From CAZNQW01 sp964575225 (GTDB lineage: Bacteria; Chloroflexota; Anaerolineae; JAAYZQ01): a stretch of 61,391 nt of DNA. The translations under genes and the position numbers were made by a program. A model generated the notes under the pieces. That model was not told the DNA's origin, made no database searches, and was given only the letters and a program-made list of their open reading frames with translations. The stretch covers positions 1-61,391 of the forward strand of contig CAZNQW010000001.1 of the NCBI GenBank assembly GCA_964575225.1. The letters are read 5' to 3'. Below, piece by piece: positions 33,490 to 42,943 of this stretch; within the stretch, counting starts at the first letter, position 1, and each line of letters begins with the position of its first letter.

Positions 33490-35429
33490 AGTCATTGATG
33501 AGGGCGTTGGGATATCTAAAAAAGTATTGGCTGCTGGCCGTGGGCCTGTTTGCCAGCCTGCTGCTGGCCTCCGCCTTGAACCTGGCTATTCCCGCCCTGA
33601 CACAGCAGATCATCGACAATGGCATTGCGGCCGGGTCGTGGAGCTTTATCCTGTATGGGGCGTTGGCCATGGTAGGGGTGGCCCTGCTGCGCGCCCTGTT
33701 TTCCTTCCTGCAAGGATTTTGGGCGGCCAAGGTTTCGCAGAACGTGGCCTATGACCTGCGCAATGCCCTGTACGAAAAGATTCAGAACCTGTCCTTTGGC
33801 TACCACGACCGCGCCCAGACCGGGCAGCTTTTGACCCGCGCCACCAGCGACGTGGATCGGGTGCAGGGCTTTGTCGGCAGCGGGTTCATGATGTTCATCA
33901 CCGCCGTGATCATGATCGTCGGCAGCCTGTTCCTCCTCTTTTCCCTGGATTGGCAGTTGGCCCTGATCATGCTGGTGCTGATGCCCCTGACGATGATCGT
34001 CTTTGTGACCTTTTCGGCCCGCGCTCAACCTCTGTTTATGCGGTTTCAGCAGTACTTGTCGCATCTCAATACCGTGTTGCAGGAAAACCTGGCCGGCATC
34101 CGGGTGGTCAAAGCCTTTTCTCGGGAGCCCTACGAGCTGGAGCGCCTTTCGGCGGCCAACCAGGATCTCACCGACACGGCCATTCGCGTCGGCAAGATGA
34201 TCTCGAGCGTCTTTCCCCTGATCTTTCTCATCACCAACCTGGGCACGTTGGCCGTCATCTGGCTCGGTGGCCTGCAGGTGATCGGCAACCGGTTGACCAT
34301 TGGCGAGCTGGTCGCCTTCCAAAGCTATGTGATGATGACCATGTTCCCCCTGTTCATGCTGGGCATGCTCGTGGCTATGGTCTCTCAGGCCGCTGTGAGC
34401 GCCGAGCGGGTGTTCGAGATCCTGGACGTCCAATCGGAGGTAGTGGAAAAGCCGGGCGCGGCAGACCTCCCCCCCATCCAGGGCCAAGTGACCTTTGACG
34501 GCGTTTGGTTCCGCTACTTTGGATCCCAGGAGGAGCCTGTTGAGAAGCCGTCCAAGCCACCCCGCAAAAAGCGGCGTGGTGACCGGGGATCCGCCATGCC
34601 CCGCATGGGCGGCATGGGCGCCCATGGCCCAGCTCCCGAGAACGAGTGGGTGTTGAAGGATGTGTCGTTCACCGCCGAGGCGGGACAGATTATTGCCCTC
34701 TTGGGAGCGACGGGCTCGGGCAAGAGCACCATTATTAACCTGATCCCGCGATTCTACGACGTGACTCGGGGCCGGCTGCTCATCGACGGCGTCGACGTGC
34801 GCGACGTGACCCTCGATTCGCTGCGCTCGCAGATCGGCATTGTGCTGCAAGAGACCACCCTGTTCACCGGCACTATCCGCGACAATATTGCCTACGGACG
34901 CCCCGAGGCCACCATGGACGAGGTCATGGCTGCTGCCCAGGCAGCCCGGGCCCACGACTTTATCGTCGAATTTGCCGATGGCTATGAAACGCAGGTGGGC
35001 GAGCGGGGCACCACCCTCTCGGGTGGGCAAAAGCAGCGTATCGCCATCGCCCGCGCCTTGCTGCTCGACCCCAAGATCCTCATCCTGGACGACAGCACCA
35101 GCAGCGTCGACGTCGAAACCGAATACCTCATCCAGCAAGCCCTAGATAAACTGATGGTGGGGCGCACCAGTTTCGTCATTGCCCAGCGCATCAGTACCGT
35201 CCGTGACGCCGACGGGATTTTGGTGCTCGATGGGGGAGGCATTGCCGCCCGCGGCAGCCACGAGGAGCTGCTGCGCGAAAGCGCCATCTATGCCGAGATC
35301 TATCACTCGCAGCTCCAAACCGGCTGCGAGCTGATGCCGGAACTGTGTGAGGAGACTCTCGAGTTGGACGCACAGATTGTGGCCGATCCTGTGAGCGATT
35401 CGCAACCACTTCCCAAGGAGGTGATCTAA
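33486..35429 (+). CDS. ABC exporter half-transporter with degenerate Walker B
   Basis: A 647-residue fused membrane-ATPase protein: six helices in residues about 15-310, then the nucleotide-binding domain. Walker A is GATGSGKST and the signature LSGGQKQR, but Walker B reads ILILDDSTSSVD, with Asp in place of the catalytic Glu. This is the hallmark of the non-hydrolysing site in heterodimeric exporters of the BmrCD/TM287-288 type. A 40-residue insert rich in Lys, Arg, Pro, Gly and Met (KPPRKKRRGDRGS... MGGMGAHG) splits the first strands of the ATPase domain. It probably pairs with the next gene to export drugs or lipids. Confidence 0.92.
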   Translation: MKSLMRALGYLKKYWLLAVGLFASLLLASALNLAIPALTQQIIDNGIAAGSWSFILYGALAMVGVALLRALFSFLQGFWAAKVSQNVAYDLRNALYEKIQNLSFGYHDRAQTGQLLTRATSDVDRVQGFVGSGFMMFITAVIMIVGSLFLLFSLDWQLALIMLVLMPLTMIVFVTFSARAQPLFMRFQQYLSHLNTVLQENLAGIRVVKAFSREPYELERLSAANQDLTDTAIRVGKMISSVFPLIFLITNLGTLAVIWLGGLQVIGNRLTIGELVAFQSYVMMTMFPLFMLGMLVAMVSQAAVSAERVFEILDVQSEVVEKPGAADLPPIQGQVTFDGVWFRYFGSQEEPVEKPSKPPRKKRRGDRGSAMPRMGGMGAHGPAPENEWVLKDVSFTAEAGQIIALLGATGSGKSTIINLIPRFYDVTRGRLLIDGVDVRDVTLDSLRSQIGIVLQETTLFTGTIRDNIAYGRPEATMDEVMAAAQAARAHDFIVEFADGYETQVGERGTTLSGGQKQRIAIARALLLDPKILILDDSTSSVDVETEYLIQQALDKLMVGRTSFVIAQRISTVRDADGILVLDGGGIAARGSHEELLRESAIYAEIYHSQLQTGCELMPELCEETLELDAQIVADPVSDSQPLPKEVI

Positions 35430-37315
35430 TGCACGGCGGACCCATGAGACATCTCCGCGAAGGACGCGACGAAAAGGCCCGTGATGTAGGCAAAACCCTG
35501 CGACGGCTGGGCATCTACTTCAAGCCCTACTGGAAGCAGTTGCTGTTTGTATTGTTGCTGCTGATCGTCGGCACCCTGTTTCAACTGGCAGCGCCCTACC
35601 TGATCGGTCTGGCGGTGGACCAGTTTATCGTCACCGGCGACCGCGGCGGATTGGCCAGGACGATGCTCCTCTTGTTGTCTGTCTACCTGGGATCGTGGGC
35701 CACCGGGTACGGCCAGTTTTACACGATGACTATCGTCGGCAATCAGGTGCTATACAGCCTGCGCACCCGGATCTTTGAGCGGATACAGACGCTGTCCCTC
35801 CGATATTTCGACGAGCACGAGGCCGGCGACCTGATGAGCCGCGTGACCAACGACGTGGATACCATCGCTCAAGTGCTCAACGCCGGGCTGGTGCAGACCA
35901 TTAGCAGCTCGCTGATCATCGTTGGCATCGTGGTCGCCATGCTGAGCCTCAATTGGCGGCTGGCCCTGGTGACCTTTGCCATCCTGCCCTTCATGATCGG
36001 CGCCAGCATTGTCTTTTCCAACCGCGCCCGGGTGGCCTTTCGGAAGACGCGCAAGACCATCGGCCATGTGAGCGCCGATCTGGAGGAGAACATCTCGGGG
36101 GTGCGGGTGGCCCAGGCCTTTGCCCGCGAGGACGAAAACGTAGAGAGGTTCAACCAGTTGAACCGCGCCAACCGGGACGCCAATGTGAGCGCGCAGAGCA
36201 TCACAGCCGCTTTTTCGCCCACCCTCGATGTGCTGAGCACCATTGGCCTGGCCATTGTGGTCGGCTATGGCGGCTATCTGGCCCTGCGCGAGCCGCCGCT
36301 GGTCACTGTGGGCGTGATCGTCGCGTTCCTCACTTACGTGCGGCGCTTTTTCCAGCCGATCCAGCAATTGGCCCAGTTGTACGCCCAACTCCAGTCGGCC
36401 ATCGCCGGCGCCGAGCGGATCTTTGAGCTGGTGGATACCGAGCCCGACCTCACCGACGCCCCCGATGCATACGATATCCCTGCCATTGCCGGTCGCGTAG
36501 AGTTGGACGGGGTTTCGTTCCAGTACAAATCGGGTGAGCCGGTTCTGCAGGACGTCCATCTTGTTGCCGAGCCGGGCCAGACGGTGGCCTTGGTGGGGCC
36601 CACAGGGGCGGGCAAGACGACGCTGGTCAACCTCATCGGTCGATTTTACGAGGTTTCGGCGGGCGCGGTGCGCATCGATGGCCACGATGTGCGGCGGGTC
36701 ACCCGATCCAGTCTGCGGTCGCAGATGGGCATCGTCTTGCAGGATACCTTTCTGTTCAGCGACACGATCATGAACAACATTCGCTACGGGCGCTTGGATG
36801 CCACCGACGAAGAAGTGATCGAGGCGGCCCGCATGGCCAACGCCGACTCGTTCATCGAGCGCTTGCCCAAGGGCTACCTGTCCGAGCTGTCGGAACAGGG
36901 CCGGAACCTGAGCCAGGGTCAACGCCAGCTCCTCTCCATCGCCCGCGCCATCCTGGCCGAGCCGCGCTTGCTGATTCTCGACGAGGCCACCAGCAGCGTG
37001 GACACTCGCACCGAATTGCTCATTCAGCGGGCGCTGGGTCGCTTGCTCGAGGGGCGAACCAGCTTTGTGATCGCCCACCGGCTGAGCACCATCCGCAACG
37101 CCGATCAACTTCTCGTTCTGCAGGAGGGGCGGATTGTGGAGCGGGCGAGCAGCACGCCCGAACGCTCAGCCCATGAGCAGTTGCTGGACCTGGGTGGCGA
37201 GTACTACAAGCTGTACACCAGCCAATTCCGCCAGGAGTCGGGCGCTGCCCCTGCCGATTCGAGGGCTCTTGTCGATCCCGGCGGGCTGGGGCTGTCGGCC
37301 CAGGCCCCTGCCTGA
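35429..37315 (+). CDS. ABC exporter half-transporter, catalytic partner
   Basis: A 628-residue partner of the preceding gene: N-terminal extension of about 25 residues, six membrane helices (about 35-330), then an ATPase domain with Walker A GPTGAGKTT, the variant signature LSQGQRQL and a complete Walker B with Glu, LLILDEATSSVD. The switch histidine is in FVIAHRLST. The Gln-for-Gly signature together with the degenerate Walker B of the partner fits an asymmetric heterodimer. The start overlaps the upstream stop (TAATG). The C-terminal tail is Pro/Gly/Ala-rich. Confidence 0.93.
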   Translation: MHGGPMRHLREGRDEKARDVGKTLRRLGIYFKPYWKQLLFVLLLLIVGTLFQLAAPYLIGLAVDQFIVTGDRGGLARTMLLLLSVYLGSWATGYGQFYTMTIVGNQVLYSLRTRIFERIQTLSLRYFDEHEAGDLMSRVTNDVDTIAQVLNAGLVQTISSSLIIVGIVVAMLSLNWRLALVTFAILPFMIGASIVFSNRARVAFRKTRKTIGHVSADLEENISGVRVAQAFAREDENVERFNQLNRANRDANVSAQSITAAFSPTLDVLSTIGLAIVVGYGGYLALREPPLVTVGVIVAFLTYVRRFFQPIQQLAQLYAQLQSAIAGAERIFELVDTEPDLTDAPDAYDIPAIAGRVELDGVSFQYKSGEPVLQDVHLVAEPGQTVALVGPTGAGKTTLVNLIGRFYEVSAGAVRIDGHDVRRVTRSSLRSQMGIVLQDTFLFSDTIMNNIRYGRLDATDEEVIEAARMANADSFIERLPKGYLSELSEQGRNLSQGQRQLLSIARAILAEPRLLILDEATSSVDTRTELLIQRALGRLLEGRTSFVIAHRLSTIRNADQLLVLQEGRIVERASSTPERSAHEQLLDLGGEYYKLYTSQFRQESGAAPADSRALVDPGGLGLSAQAPA

Positions 37316-37487
37316 TCACATCTCCGTTTTTGCGCGCGCGGGATCGCGTGCAACCTTTGGTTGCCAACCGCGCCTGAGGCCCGGATCCGGGCTGAGCGGA
37401 CTTTTCAATACGAAACGATCAGATCAACCCAACTTTCGAGTCTCTGTTGATCCAAATGCGTTTGCCCCGTCGCTCTGGATCTTGCCC

Positions 37488-37516
37488 TTGCAGAAACGGC
37501 TCATCTCTGGTACACT
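37488..37516 (+). promoter_or_regulatory. Promoter of the dnaX operon
   Basis: TTGCAG (37488-37493) and TACACT (37511-37516), 17 bases apart, about 28 bases before the dnaX start. Confidence 0.65.
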
Positions 37517-37543
37517 AGATACCAGCTTGACTGAGGAGAGTGG

Positions 37544-39280
37544 ATGTCTACCCAGGCGCTGTATCTCAAGTACCGACCCCAGACCTTCGAAGAAGTAGTG
37601 GGCCAGGAACCGATCACCCGCACCCTGCGCAACGCCCTGCGCGCCCAAAAGATCCGCCATGCCTACCTGTTCACAGGCCCCCGGGGCACCGGCAAGACGA
37701 CGGTGGCCCGCCTCTTGGCCAAGGCGGTCAATTGTGTCGGACCTGAAGACAGCCGGCCCTGCAATCAGTGCCCCCTGTGTATTGCCGTCAACGAGGGGCG
37801 CCTGCTGGATCTGATCGAGATCGACGCCGCCAGCAACCGCGGCATCGACGAGATCCGCGACATTCGCGAAAAGGTCGGCTTTCGGCCCAACCAGGGGGAA
37901 TACAAGGTCTATGTGCTGGACGAGGCCCACATGCTCACCGAGCCGGCCTTTAACGCCCTGCTCAAGACGTTGGAAGAACCCCCGCCCCACGTCATCTTTG
38001 CCCTGGTGACCACCGATCCCCACAAGATTCCGGCTACCATCTCCTCTCGATGCCAGCGTTTTGATTTTCGGCGCATCTCTATTGAGGCCGTCGTCGGCCG
38101 TCTGGCCACCATCGCCGAGAAGGAAGGGATCGTGGTCAAGCCGGATGCCCTGGAGTTCATCGCCCAACAGGGCACGGGCGCCTTGCGCGATTCCATCAGC
38201 TTGTTAGATCAATTGACCACCTATGGCACCGAGATCACCCTGGATCAGGTGCAGATGGTCCTGGGCATGGTCAAGAGCGAGGCCGCCGGCGATCTGGTGA
38301 CCTATCTGGCGCAAAACAACGTGGCCGATGGGCTGGATCTCATCAATCAGGTAGTAAGGGACGGCGCAGACCCCCGCCAATTTGGGCGCGAGGTGGTCGA
38401 GTTCCTGCGGGGGCTGCTCCTGATCAAGCAGGGGGCAGGCACCCGCCTGCTGAACGTCACTGCTGAGCAGGCCGCCCGCATGGAAGATCTGGCCGGTCGA
38501 CTGTCGATGCCGCGGCTCATGGAAGCCATCCGCCTCTTTAACGAGGCAGCCACCGATCTCAAGAGCGGCCTTCAGGCCATCCCCCAGCTTCCATTGGAGA
38601 TGGCGCTGGTCGAATGTTCCTTGGATCGTGCGGCACCCCAGGCCGCCCCGGTCGCCGAGCCTGCCCCCAAGAGGGTGGTTGCGGCGGAGGCACGCCCGGC
38701 CCCAACCGAGGCCCCGAGGGCCCCGCAACCTACCGCGGCTTCCGCCCCTGCCGAGACGGCGCAGGAGACCACTCGAGAAACGGCGCCTGCAGCGGCGCTT
38801 GCGACGGGATCGATGGCAGCCGCCGAGGCCTCTGGGGGGAGCGCGGGCTCGCTGACCATTGAAGCGATCAAGCAGTCGTGGGCCCAGGTGGTGCAATCGG
38901 TGCGGCAGCGCAATCCGGCGACCCAGGCCGTGTTGAACAGCGGCTGTGAACCGGTCGATGTGGAGGGCAACGAGGTCGTCCTGGCGCTGTCCTTTCCTTT
39001 TCTGCGCGAAAAGCTGGGCGACCCGCAGCGCAAGACCGAGATCCAGGACGCTTTGAGCGAGGTGATGGGCGTGGCCTGCCGGGTGAAATGGGTATTGGCC
39101 TCAGAATTCAGACCCCGGCAGCCGGTGGCTGCGCGACCGGCTGCCCCCGTTTCGCCTCAAGAGGATAAACCTGAAGCGGGCGAGCCTTCGGCGGCGGACC
39201 CGCCCTTGGGCGGCGATGCACTAAAAGAGATCAACCGTTGGGCTCAGGAACGCGGCGGGGAAACCCAGATCATCCCCTAG
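37544..39280 (+). CDS. dnaX: DNA polymerase III subunit gamma/tau
   Basis: A 578-residue clamp-loader ATPase. Walker A is GPRGTGKTT (45-53), the zinc cysteines are C64, C73, C76 and C79, Walker B is VLDEAHML, and the sensor carries SSRCQRFDF. Domain III helices follow to about residue 360, then an Ala/Pro-rich linker and a C-terminal domain (about 440-530). No A-rich slippage signal for making a short gamma form was seen. It leads an operon with ybaB and recR, the classical arrangement. Confidence 0.95.
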   Translation: MSTQALYLKYRPQTFEEVVGQEPITRTLRNALRAQKIRHAYLFTGPRGTGKTTVARLLAKAVNCVGPEDSRPCNQCPLCIAVNEGRLLDLIEIDAASNRGIDEIRDIREKVGFRPNQGEYKVYVLDEAHMLTEPAFNALLKTLEEPPPHVIFALVTTDPHKIPATISSRCQRFDFRRISIEAVVGRLATIAEKEGIVVKPDALEFIAQQGTGALRDSISLLDQLTTYGTEITLDQVQMVLGMVKSEAAGDLVTYLAQNNVADGLDLINQVVRDGADPRQFGREVVEFLRGLLLIKQGAGTRLLNVTAEQAARMEDLAGRLSMPRLMEAIRLFNEAATDLKSGLQAIPQLPLEMALVECSLDRAAPQAAPVAEPAPKRVVAAEARPAPTEAPRAPQPTAASAPAETAQETTRETAPAAALATGSMAAAEASGGSAGSLTIEAIKQSWAQVVQSVRQRNPATQAVLNSGCEPVDVEGNEVVLALSFPFLREKLGDPQRKTEIQDALSEVMGVACRVKWVLASEFRPRQPVAARPAAPVSPQEDKPEAGEPSAADPPLGGDALKEINRWAQERGGETQIIP

Positions 39281-39438
39281 CGCTCGCCGCCGCACGGGGC
39301 GCGGTGGCGGCCTGTCGAGCGCGGAAGATGGCCGGCTCGTGCAAGCAGATGGACCAGTAGCGTACCGTTCAGGAAAAAATCAATCACCCCGGCGGACGGG
39401 ATGTGCCGAGGGGATTTCAAAAGTGGAGGACGTCAACC

Positions 39439-39801
39439 ATGGCAAAAGGTAAAGGACGACGAATTCAGGCCAGCCGTCCCGGCGGCCGGCCCGACATGCG
39501 ACAACAGATCATGAAGCTGCAAGAGCAGATGATGCAAACCCAGGAGGCCTTGGGCGAAGAGACGGTCACCGTGACTTCGGGTGGGGGCGTGGTCGAAGTG
39601 GTCATGAGCGGACACCAGCGGCTCGAATCGATCAAGATCGCGCCCGAGGTGGTCGATCCCGAGGATGTGGAGATGCTTCAGGATCTGATCATCGCGGCGG
39701 TCAACGAAGCCATCGAGCGCTCGCAGGGATTGGCCGCTCAGCAACTCGGCTCGCTCACCGGGGGCCTGGATCTCGGGGGCCTGGGTGGATTGCTGGGATA
39801 G
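39439..39801 (+). CDS. ybaB: YbaB/EbfC nucleoid-associated protein
   Basis: A 120-residue DNA-binding protein of the YbaB/EbfC family: the QQIMKLQEQMMQTQEAL helix, TVTSGGGVVEVVMSGHQRL strands and the EDVEMLQDLIIAAVNEAIE helix are typical. An unusual basic N-terminus (AKGKGRRIQASRPGGRP) precedes the fold and the C-terminus is Gly/Leu-rich. GGAGGA precedes the ATG at 39439. It lies between dnaX and recR as in many bacteria. The 158-base gap after dnaX was examined for 4.5S RNA and no match was seen. Confidence 0.93.
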   Translation: MAKGKGRRIQASRPGGRPDMRQQIMKLQEQMMQTQEALGEETVTVTSGGGVVEVVMSGHQRLESIKIAPEVVDPEDVEMLQDLIIAAVNEAIERSQGLAAQQLGSLTGGLDLGGLGGLLG

Positions 39802-39828
39802 CCAGATTGGTGTAGAGAGCCCATACCC

Positions 39829-40431
39829 ATGCCTGCTGTAACGCCCGAGCCCGTGACACGGTTAATCGAATCGTTTGCCCAACTGCCCGGCATCGGCCCC
39901 AAGACGGCATCGAGGCTGGCCTTTTACCTCTTGCGCCGTCCGGCCGAACAGGCCGAGGCGCTGGCCAACGCCCTTGTCGAACTCAAGCAAAAGACCGTCT
40001 TTTGCAGCGTCTGTTTCAACATCACCGAAACGAGCCCGTGCGCTGTTTGCCAGGACGAAGGGCGCGATCGCTCCATTCTGTGTGTGGTCGAGGAACCCCT
40101 GGATGTCATTGCCATCGACCGCACCGGTGAGTATCGGGGCCTGTACCACGTCTTGCACGGGGCCATCTCGCCGGTGGAGGGGATCGGCCCCGACGAATTG
40201 CGCATCAGCGAGCTGATGGCCCGGCTCCAAAAGGAGCCGATCCGAGAGGTGCTGCTGGCCACCAACCCCAACCTGGAGGGCGAAGCCACAGCCATGTACC
40301 TGGCCCAACTCATCCGCCCCCTGGGAATCTCGATCACGCGCCTGGCCCGGGGGCTGCCCGTGGGCGGCGATCTGGAATATGCCGATTCCATGACGCTGGG
40401 GCGCGCGTTGCAGGGCCGTCGAGAGATGTAA
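39829..40431 (+). CDS. recR: Recombination mediator RecR
   Basis: A 200-residue recombinational-repair protein acting with RecO/RecF. It shows the helix-hairpin-helix LPGIGPKTASRLAFYLL, the four-cysteine zinc finger (C59, C62, C71, C74) and the Toprim domain with VVEEPLDVIAIDRTGEY and ATNPNLEGEATAMYL. Length matches the family (about 200). It follows ybaB by 27 bases. Confidence 0.96.
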   Translation: MPAVTPEPVTRLIESFAQLPGIGPKTASRLAFYLLRRPAEQAEALANALVELKQKTVFCSVCFNITETSPCAVCQDEGRDRSILCVVEEPLDVIAIDRTGEYRGLYHVLHGAISPVEGIGPDELRISELMARLQKEPIREVLLATNPNLEGEATAMYLAQLIRPLGISITRLARGLPVGGDLEYADSMTLGRALQGRREM

Positions 40432-40446
40432 CAAAGGAGAGGTGCC

Positions 40447-41487
40447 ATGGCAACCGGGTACGTGTACGATCCGATTTTTCTCGAACACGATCTCCGGGGC
40501 CACCCGGAAAACCGCCAACGCCTGGAGGCCATCCTCCGCGTGTTGGAGCAGTACGGGATGTTGGAACGCTTGCACTTGATTCCGGCGGTGCCCATTGCCG
40601 CCCACCGACTGGGGCGAGTTCACGACCCTCGCTATGTGGAGAAGGTACAGCGGGTTGCCCAGCAGGGCGGCGGGCATTTGGATGCCGACACCTACGTGCG
40701 CCCTGCTTCCTATCAGGCCGCCTTGATGGCGGCAGGCGGCCTGGTGGAAGCGACCGCCGCCGTGCTCGACGGCACGGTAGAAAACGCCTTTGCCCTCGTA
40801 CGCCCTCCGGGGCACCATGCCCTACGAGGGAAAGGGATGGGCTTTTGCCTGTTCAATAATGTGGCCATTGCCGCGCGCTATGCGCTGGAAGAGCGCGGGC
40901 TGGACCGGGTGCTCATTGTCGATTTCGACGTCCACCACGGCAACGGCACCCAGGACGAATTCGACGCCGATCCCCGCGTGATGTACATTTCCACTCACCA
41001 GTATCCCCATTATCCCGGTACCGGCCACTGGCGTGAGACCGGCCAAAGTGAGGGCCGCGGCAGCACAGTCAACGTGCCCCTCGGGGGCGGCGTCGGCGAC
41101 GAAGGGTTTGCCTGCATCATGGCCGATATCGTGGGGCCTGCTGCCTGGCGCTTTCAGCCCCAGTTGATCCTGGTCTCGGCCGGATACGACGCCCACTGGG
41201 ACGATCCCCTGGCCTTTTTGCAGCTTTCCATCGCGGGCTACACGGCCATCACCCGCACGCTGAGGGATCTGGCTGACGAGTTGTGCGGCGGCCGTCTGGT
41301 GTGTACGCTGGAGGGGGGCTATCACCTGGATGCCCTGGCCTATTCGATCCTCAATGCCTTTGCCGTCTTGCTCCGCGACCCGGCGTGGCAACTGGTGGAT
41401 CCGCTGGGACCATCCACCCGCGACGAGCGATCCGTTGCCGAGGTCGTCGAGCAGGTGCGGCGGGTCCACGCCCTGACCCGGGGCTAG
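40447..41487 (+). CDS. Histone deacetylase family protein
   Basis: A 346-residue zinc deacylase of the class II HDAC/AcuC/acetylpolyamine amidohydrolase family. Catalytic features are RPPGHHA (H123, H124), the zinc site DFDVHHGNGTQ (D161, H163) and the later SAGYDAHWDDPL with the second Asp ligand. The tyrosine-bearing C-terminal loop reads LEGGYHL. Bacterial substrates include acetylated proteins or polyamines. AAAGGAGAGG precedes the ATG; it is the last gene of the dnaX operon by spacing (15 bases after recR). Confidence 0.92.
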   Translation: MATGYVYDPIFLEHDLRGHPENRQRLEAILRVLEQYGMLERLHLIPAVPIAAHRLGRVHDPRYVEKVQRVAQQGGGHLDADTYVRPASYQAALMAAGGLVEATAAVLDGTVENAFALVRPPGHHALRGKGMGFCLFNNVAIAARYALEERGLDRVLIVDFDVHHGNGTQDEFDADPRVMYISTHQYPHYPGTGHWRETGQSEGRGSTVNVPLGGGVGDEGFACIMADIVGPAAWRFQPQLILVSAGYDAHWDDPLAFLQLSIAGYTAITRTLRDLADELCGGRLVCTLEGGYHLDALAYSILNAFAVLLRDPAWQLVDPLGPSTRDERSVAEVVEQVRRVHALTRG

Positions 41488-41535
41488 CGTGATTCCCTGG
41501 GCTGGGCAAGATCGTTCCTCCCTTCCCTGGAGGGT

Positions 41536-41564
41536 TTGTCGCCCTCACCCTTTTCGAGTATAAT
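41536..41564 (+). promoter_or_regulatory. Promoter of the dcd-cupin-UDG operon
   Basis: TTGTCG (41536-41541) and TATAAT (41559-41564), 17 bases apart. Confidence 0.75.
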
Positions 41565-41623
41565 GCAGGCATCCCACACGAGCACGCCCACCTGGGGTTG
41601 CCCACGGGCGCGATGGGGCCTGC

Positions 41624-42199
41624 GTGCTCGGAAAGAAGCGTTTTGTGACCATCAGACCCGATCGCTGGATCCGGCGCATGGCCCGAGAGCAGGGGATGAT
41701 CGAACCCTTTGAGCCGGCCCAGGTGCGTGGGCCGGTCATCTCCTACGGCCTGTCCTCCTACGGCTATGACATCCGTTTGGCCCATACCTTCAGGCTGCCA
41801 GCAAAGGCAGGCGGCCTGCTGGACCCCAAGGACATCGCTGCGGACGCCTTTGTCGAGGTGCAAGCCGACGTCCTGGATCTCGAGCCCCAGACCTTTGTTC
41901 TGGGCAGGACGGTGGAGTATTTTCGGATTCCCCTTCAGGTTCTCACGCTGTGCACGGGCAAAAGCAGCTATGCCCGCTGCGGCGTGCTGGTCAATGTGAC
42001 CCCCTTTGAGCCGGGTTGGGAGGGGTATGCCACGCTGTGCATCGCCAACGTGGGCCCTCGCCCCGTTCGCCTGTATGCCGGTGAGGGCATCGGCCAGGTG
42101 CTATTTTTCGAAAGCGACGAGCCCTGCGAAGTCAGCTACGCCGACAAAAAGGGCAAGTATCAGGCCCAGACCCATATCACGTTGTCGAAATTAGGGTAG
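41624..42199 (+). CDS. dcd: dCTP deaminase
   Basis: A 191-residue trimeric dUTPase-fold enzyme making dUTP from dCTP. The substrate loop SSYGYDIRL (44-52), CTGKSSYARCG and the catalytic glutamate E133 in PFEPGWEGYATL are conserved. Whether it is mono- or bifunctional (also releasing dUMP) cannot be settled by eye. It starts with GTG. A uracil-DNA glycosylase two genes downstream makes a uracil-handling theme in this operon. Confidence 0.93.
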   Translation: MLGKKRFVTIRPDRWIRRMAREQGMIEPFEPAQVRGPVISYGLSSYGYDIRLAHTFRLPAKAGGLLDPKDIAADAFVEVQADVLDLEPQTFVLGRTVEYFRIPLQVLTLCTGKSSYARCGVLVNVTPFEPGWEGYATLCIANVGPRPVRLYAGEGIGQVLFFESDEPCEVSYADKKGKYQAQTHITLSKLG

Positions 42200-42209
42200 G
42201 AACGATCCG

Positions 42210-42911
42210 ATGACCCATCCCCCACGGTTCCAAGTGGTAAGTGTGGCCGAGAGCGCCGACCGGCTTCACGAGCCCTTTACCATGATCGATCTGGTGACGC
42301 TGGACGATTTGGTGTTGAGCCTGTACCTGTGCCAGGGGGCCATGCCCCAGCACCGTCACCTGGATCAGGATGAGCTATTCCTGGTGTACAGCGGCACGGT
42401 CAGCCTGGAAAGCGATTGGGGCACGGCGATCCTTCGGCCGGGCGAATTGGCCGTCGCCCCCAAGGGGCTGGGGCATCGCACTTCTTCTATGCTGCGCTCC
42501 ACGGTGCTTCTATTGCAACCCCGGCTGATGATCAACCGGCGCAATGGCGACCGGCGCTTTTTTGCGTCGCCGGACCTGGGTCGATTGGAAAAGGTCAATG
42601 TGACGGCGGTTGGGAGCCAGATCATGGTGGCCCACACGCCCATCGTCTTGGCCGATGTAGACACCTGCGCTCTGATCATGGAGCTCTGTACGGGCGTGGG
42701 CCCCTGGAAACCCGCCGACACGTACGACTCGCTGGTTTATTGCTTTGTGGGACAGGTGGATGTGGAAAGCGAGGAGGAGGCCGTGTCCCTCCATCAGGGC
42801 GAGCTGACCCACGTGCCCAAGGGAACCGTCTACCGGCTGTCGAGTGCTCAAGAGGCCTTGGTCTTGCAGGTCTTGCGACACCGCCAACCTAACCGGGCCT
42901 TGGCCGGGTAG
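42210..42911 (+). CDS. Bicupin protein
   Basis: A 233-residue protein with two cupin domains. The first has a metal-binding motif, MPQHRHLDQDELFLVYSG (H48, H50, E55), and PGELAVAPKGLGH. The second (about 140-230) retains the barrel strands, with QGELTHVPKGTVYRL, but seems to lack the histidines. The ligand is unknown. It starts 10 bases after dcd and precedes the uracil-DNA glycosylase gene. Confidence 0.85.
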   Translation: MTHPPRFQVVSVAESADRLHEPFTMIDLVTLDDLVLSLYLCQGAMPQHRHLDQDELFLVYSGTVSLESDWGTAILRPGELAVAPKGLGHRTSSMLRSTVLLLQPRLMINRRNGDRRFFASPDLGRLEKVNVTAVGSQIMVAHTPIVLADVDTCALIMELCTGVGPWKPADTYDSLVYCFVGQVDVESEEEAVSLHQGELTHVPKGTVYRLSSAQEALVLQVLRHRQPNRALAG

Positions 42912-42943
42912 GCCCGGCAACACCCGAACGGGAAAAGAGGGAC

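Noticed and set aside
33516..35138. A 540-codon open frame antisense to the first ABC transporter gene
   Set aside because: It mirrors codon structure of a clear ABC exporter, is rich in His, Gly, Gln and Asp and has no family features; typical of GC-rich antisense frames, like those at 5368-6828, 8153-9454, 11893-13149 and 43551-45074.
39281..39438. Possible 4.5S (SRP) RNA between dnaX and ybaB
   Set aside because: The conserved GGAAGCAGC-type apical loop and flanking helix were not found.
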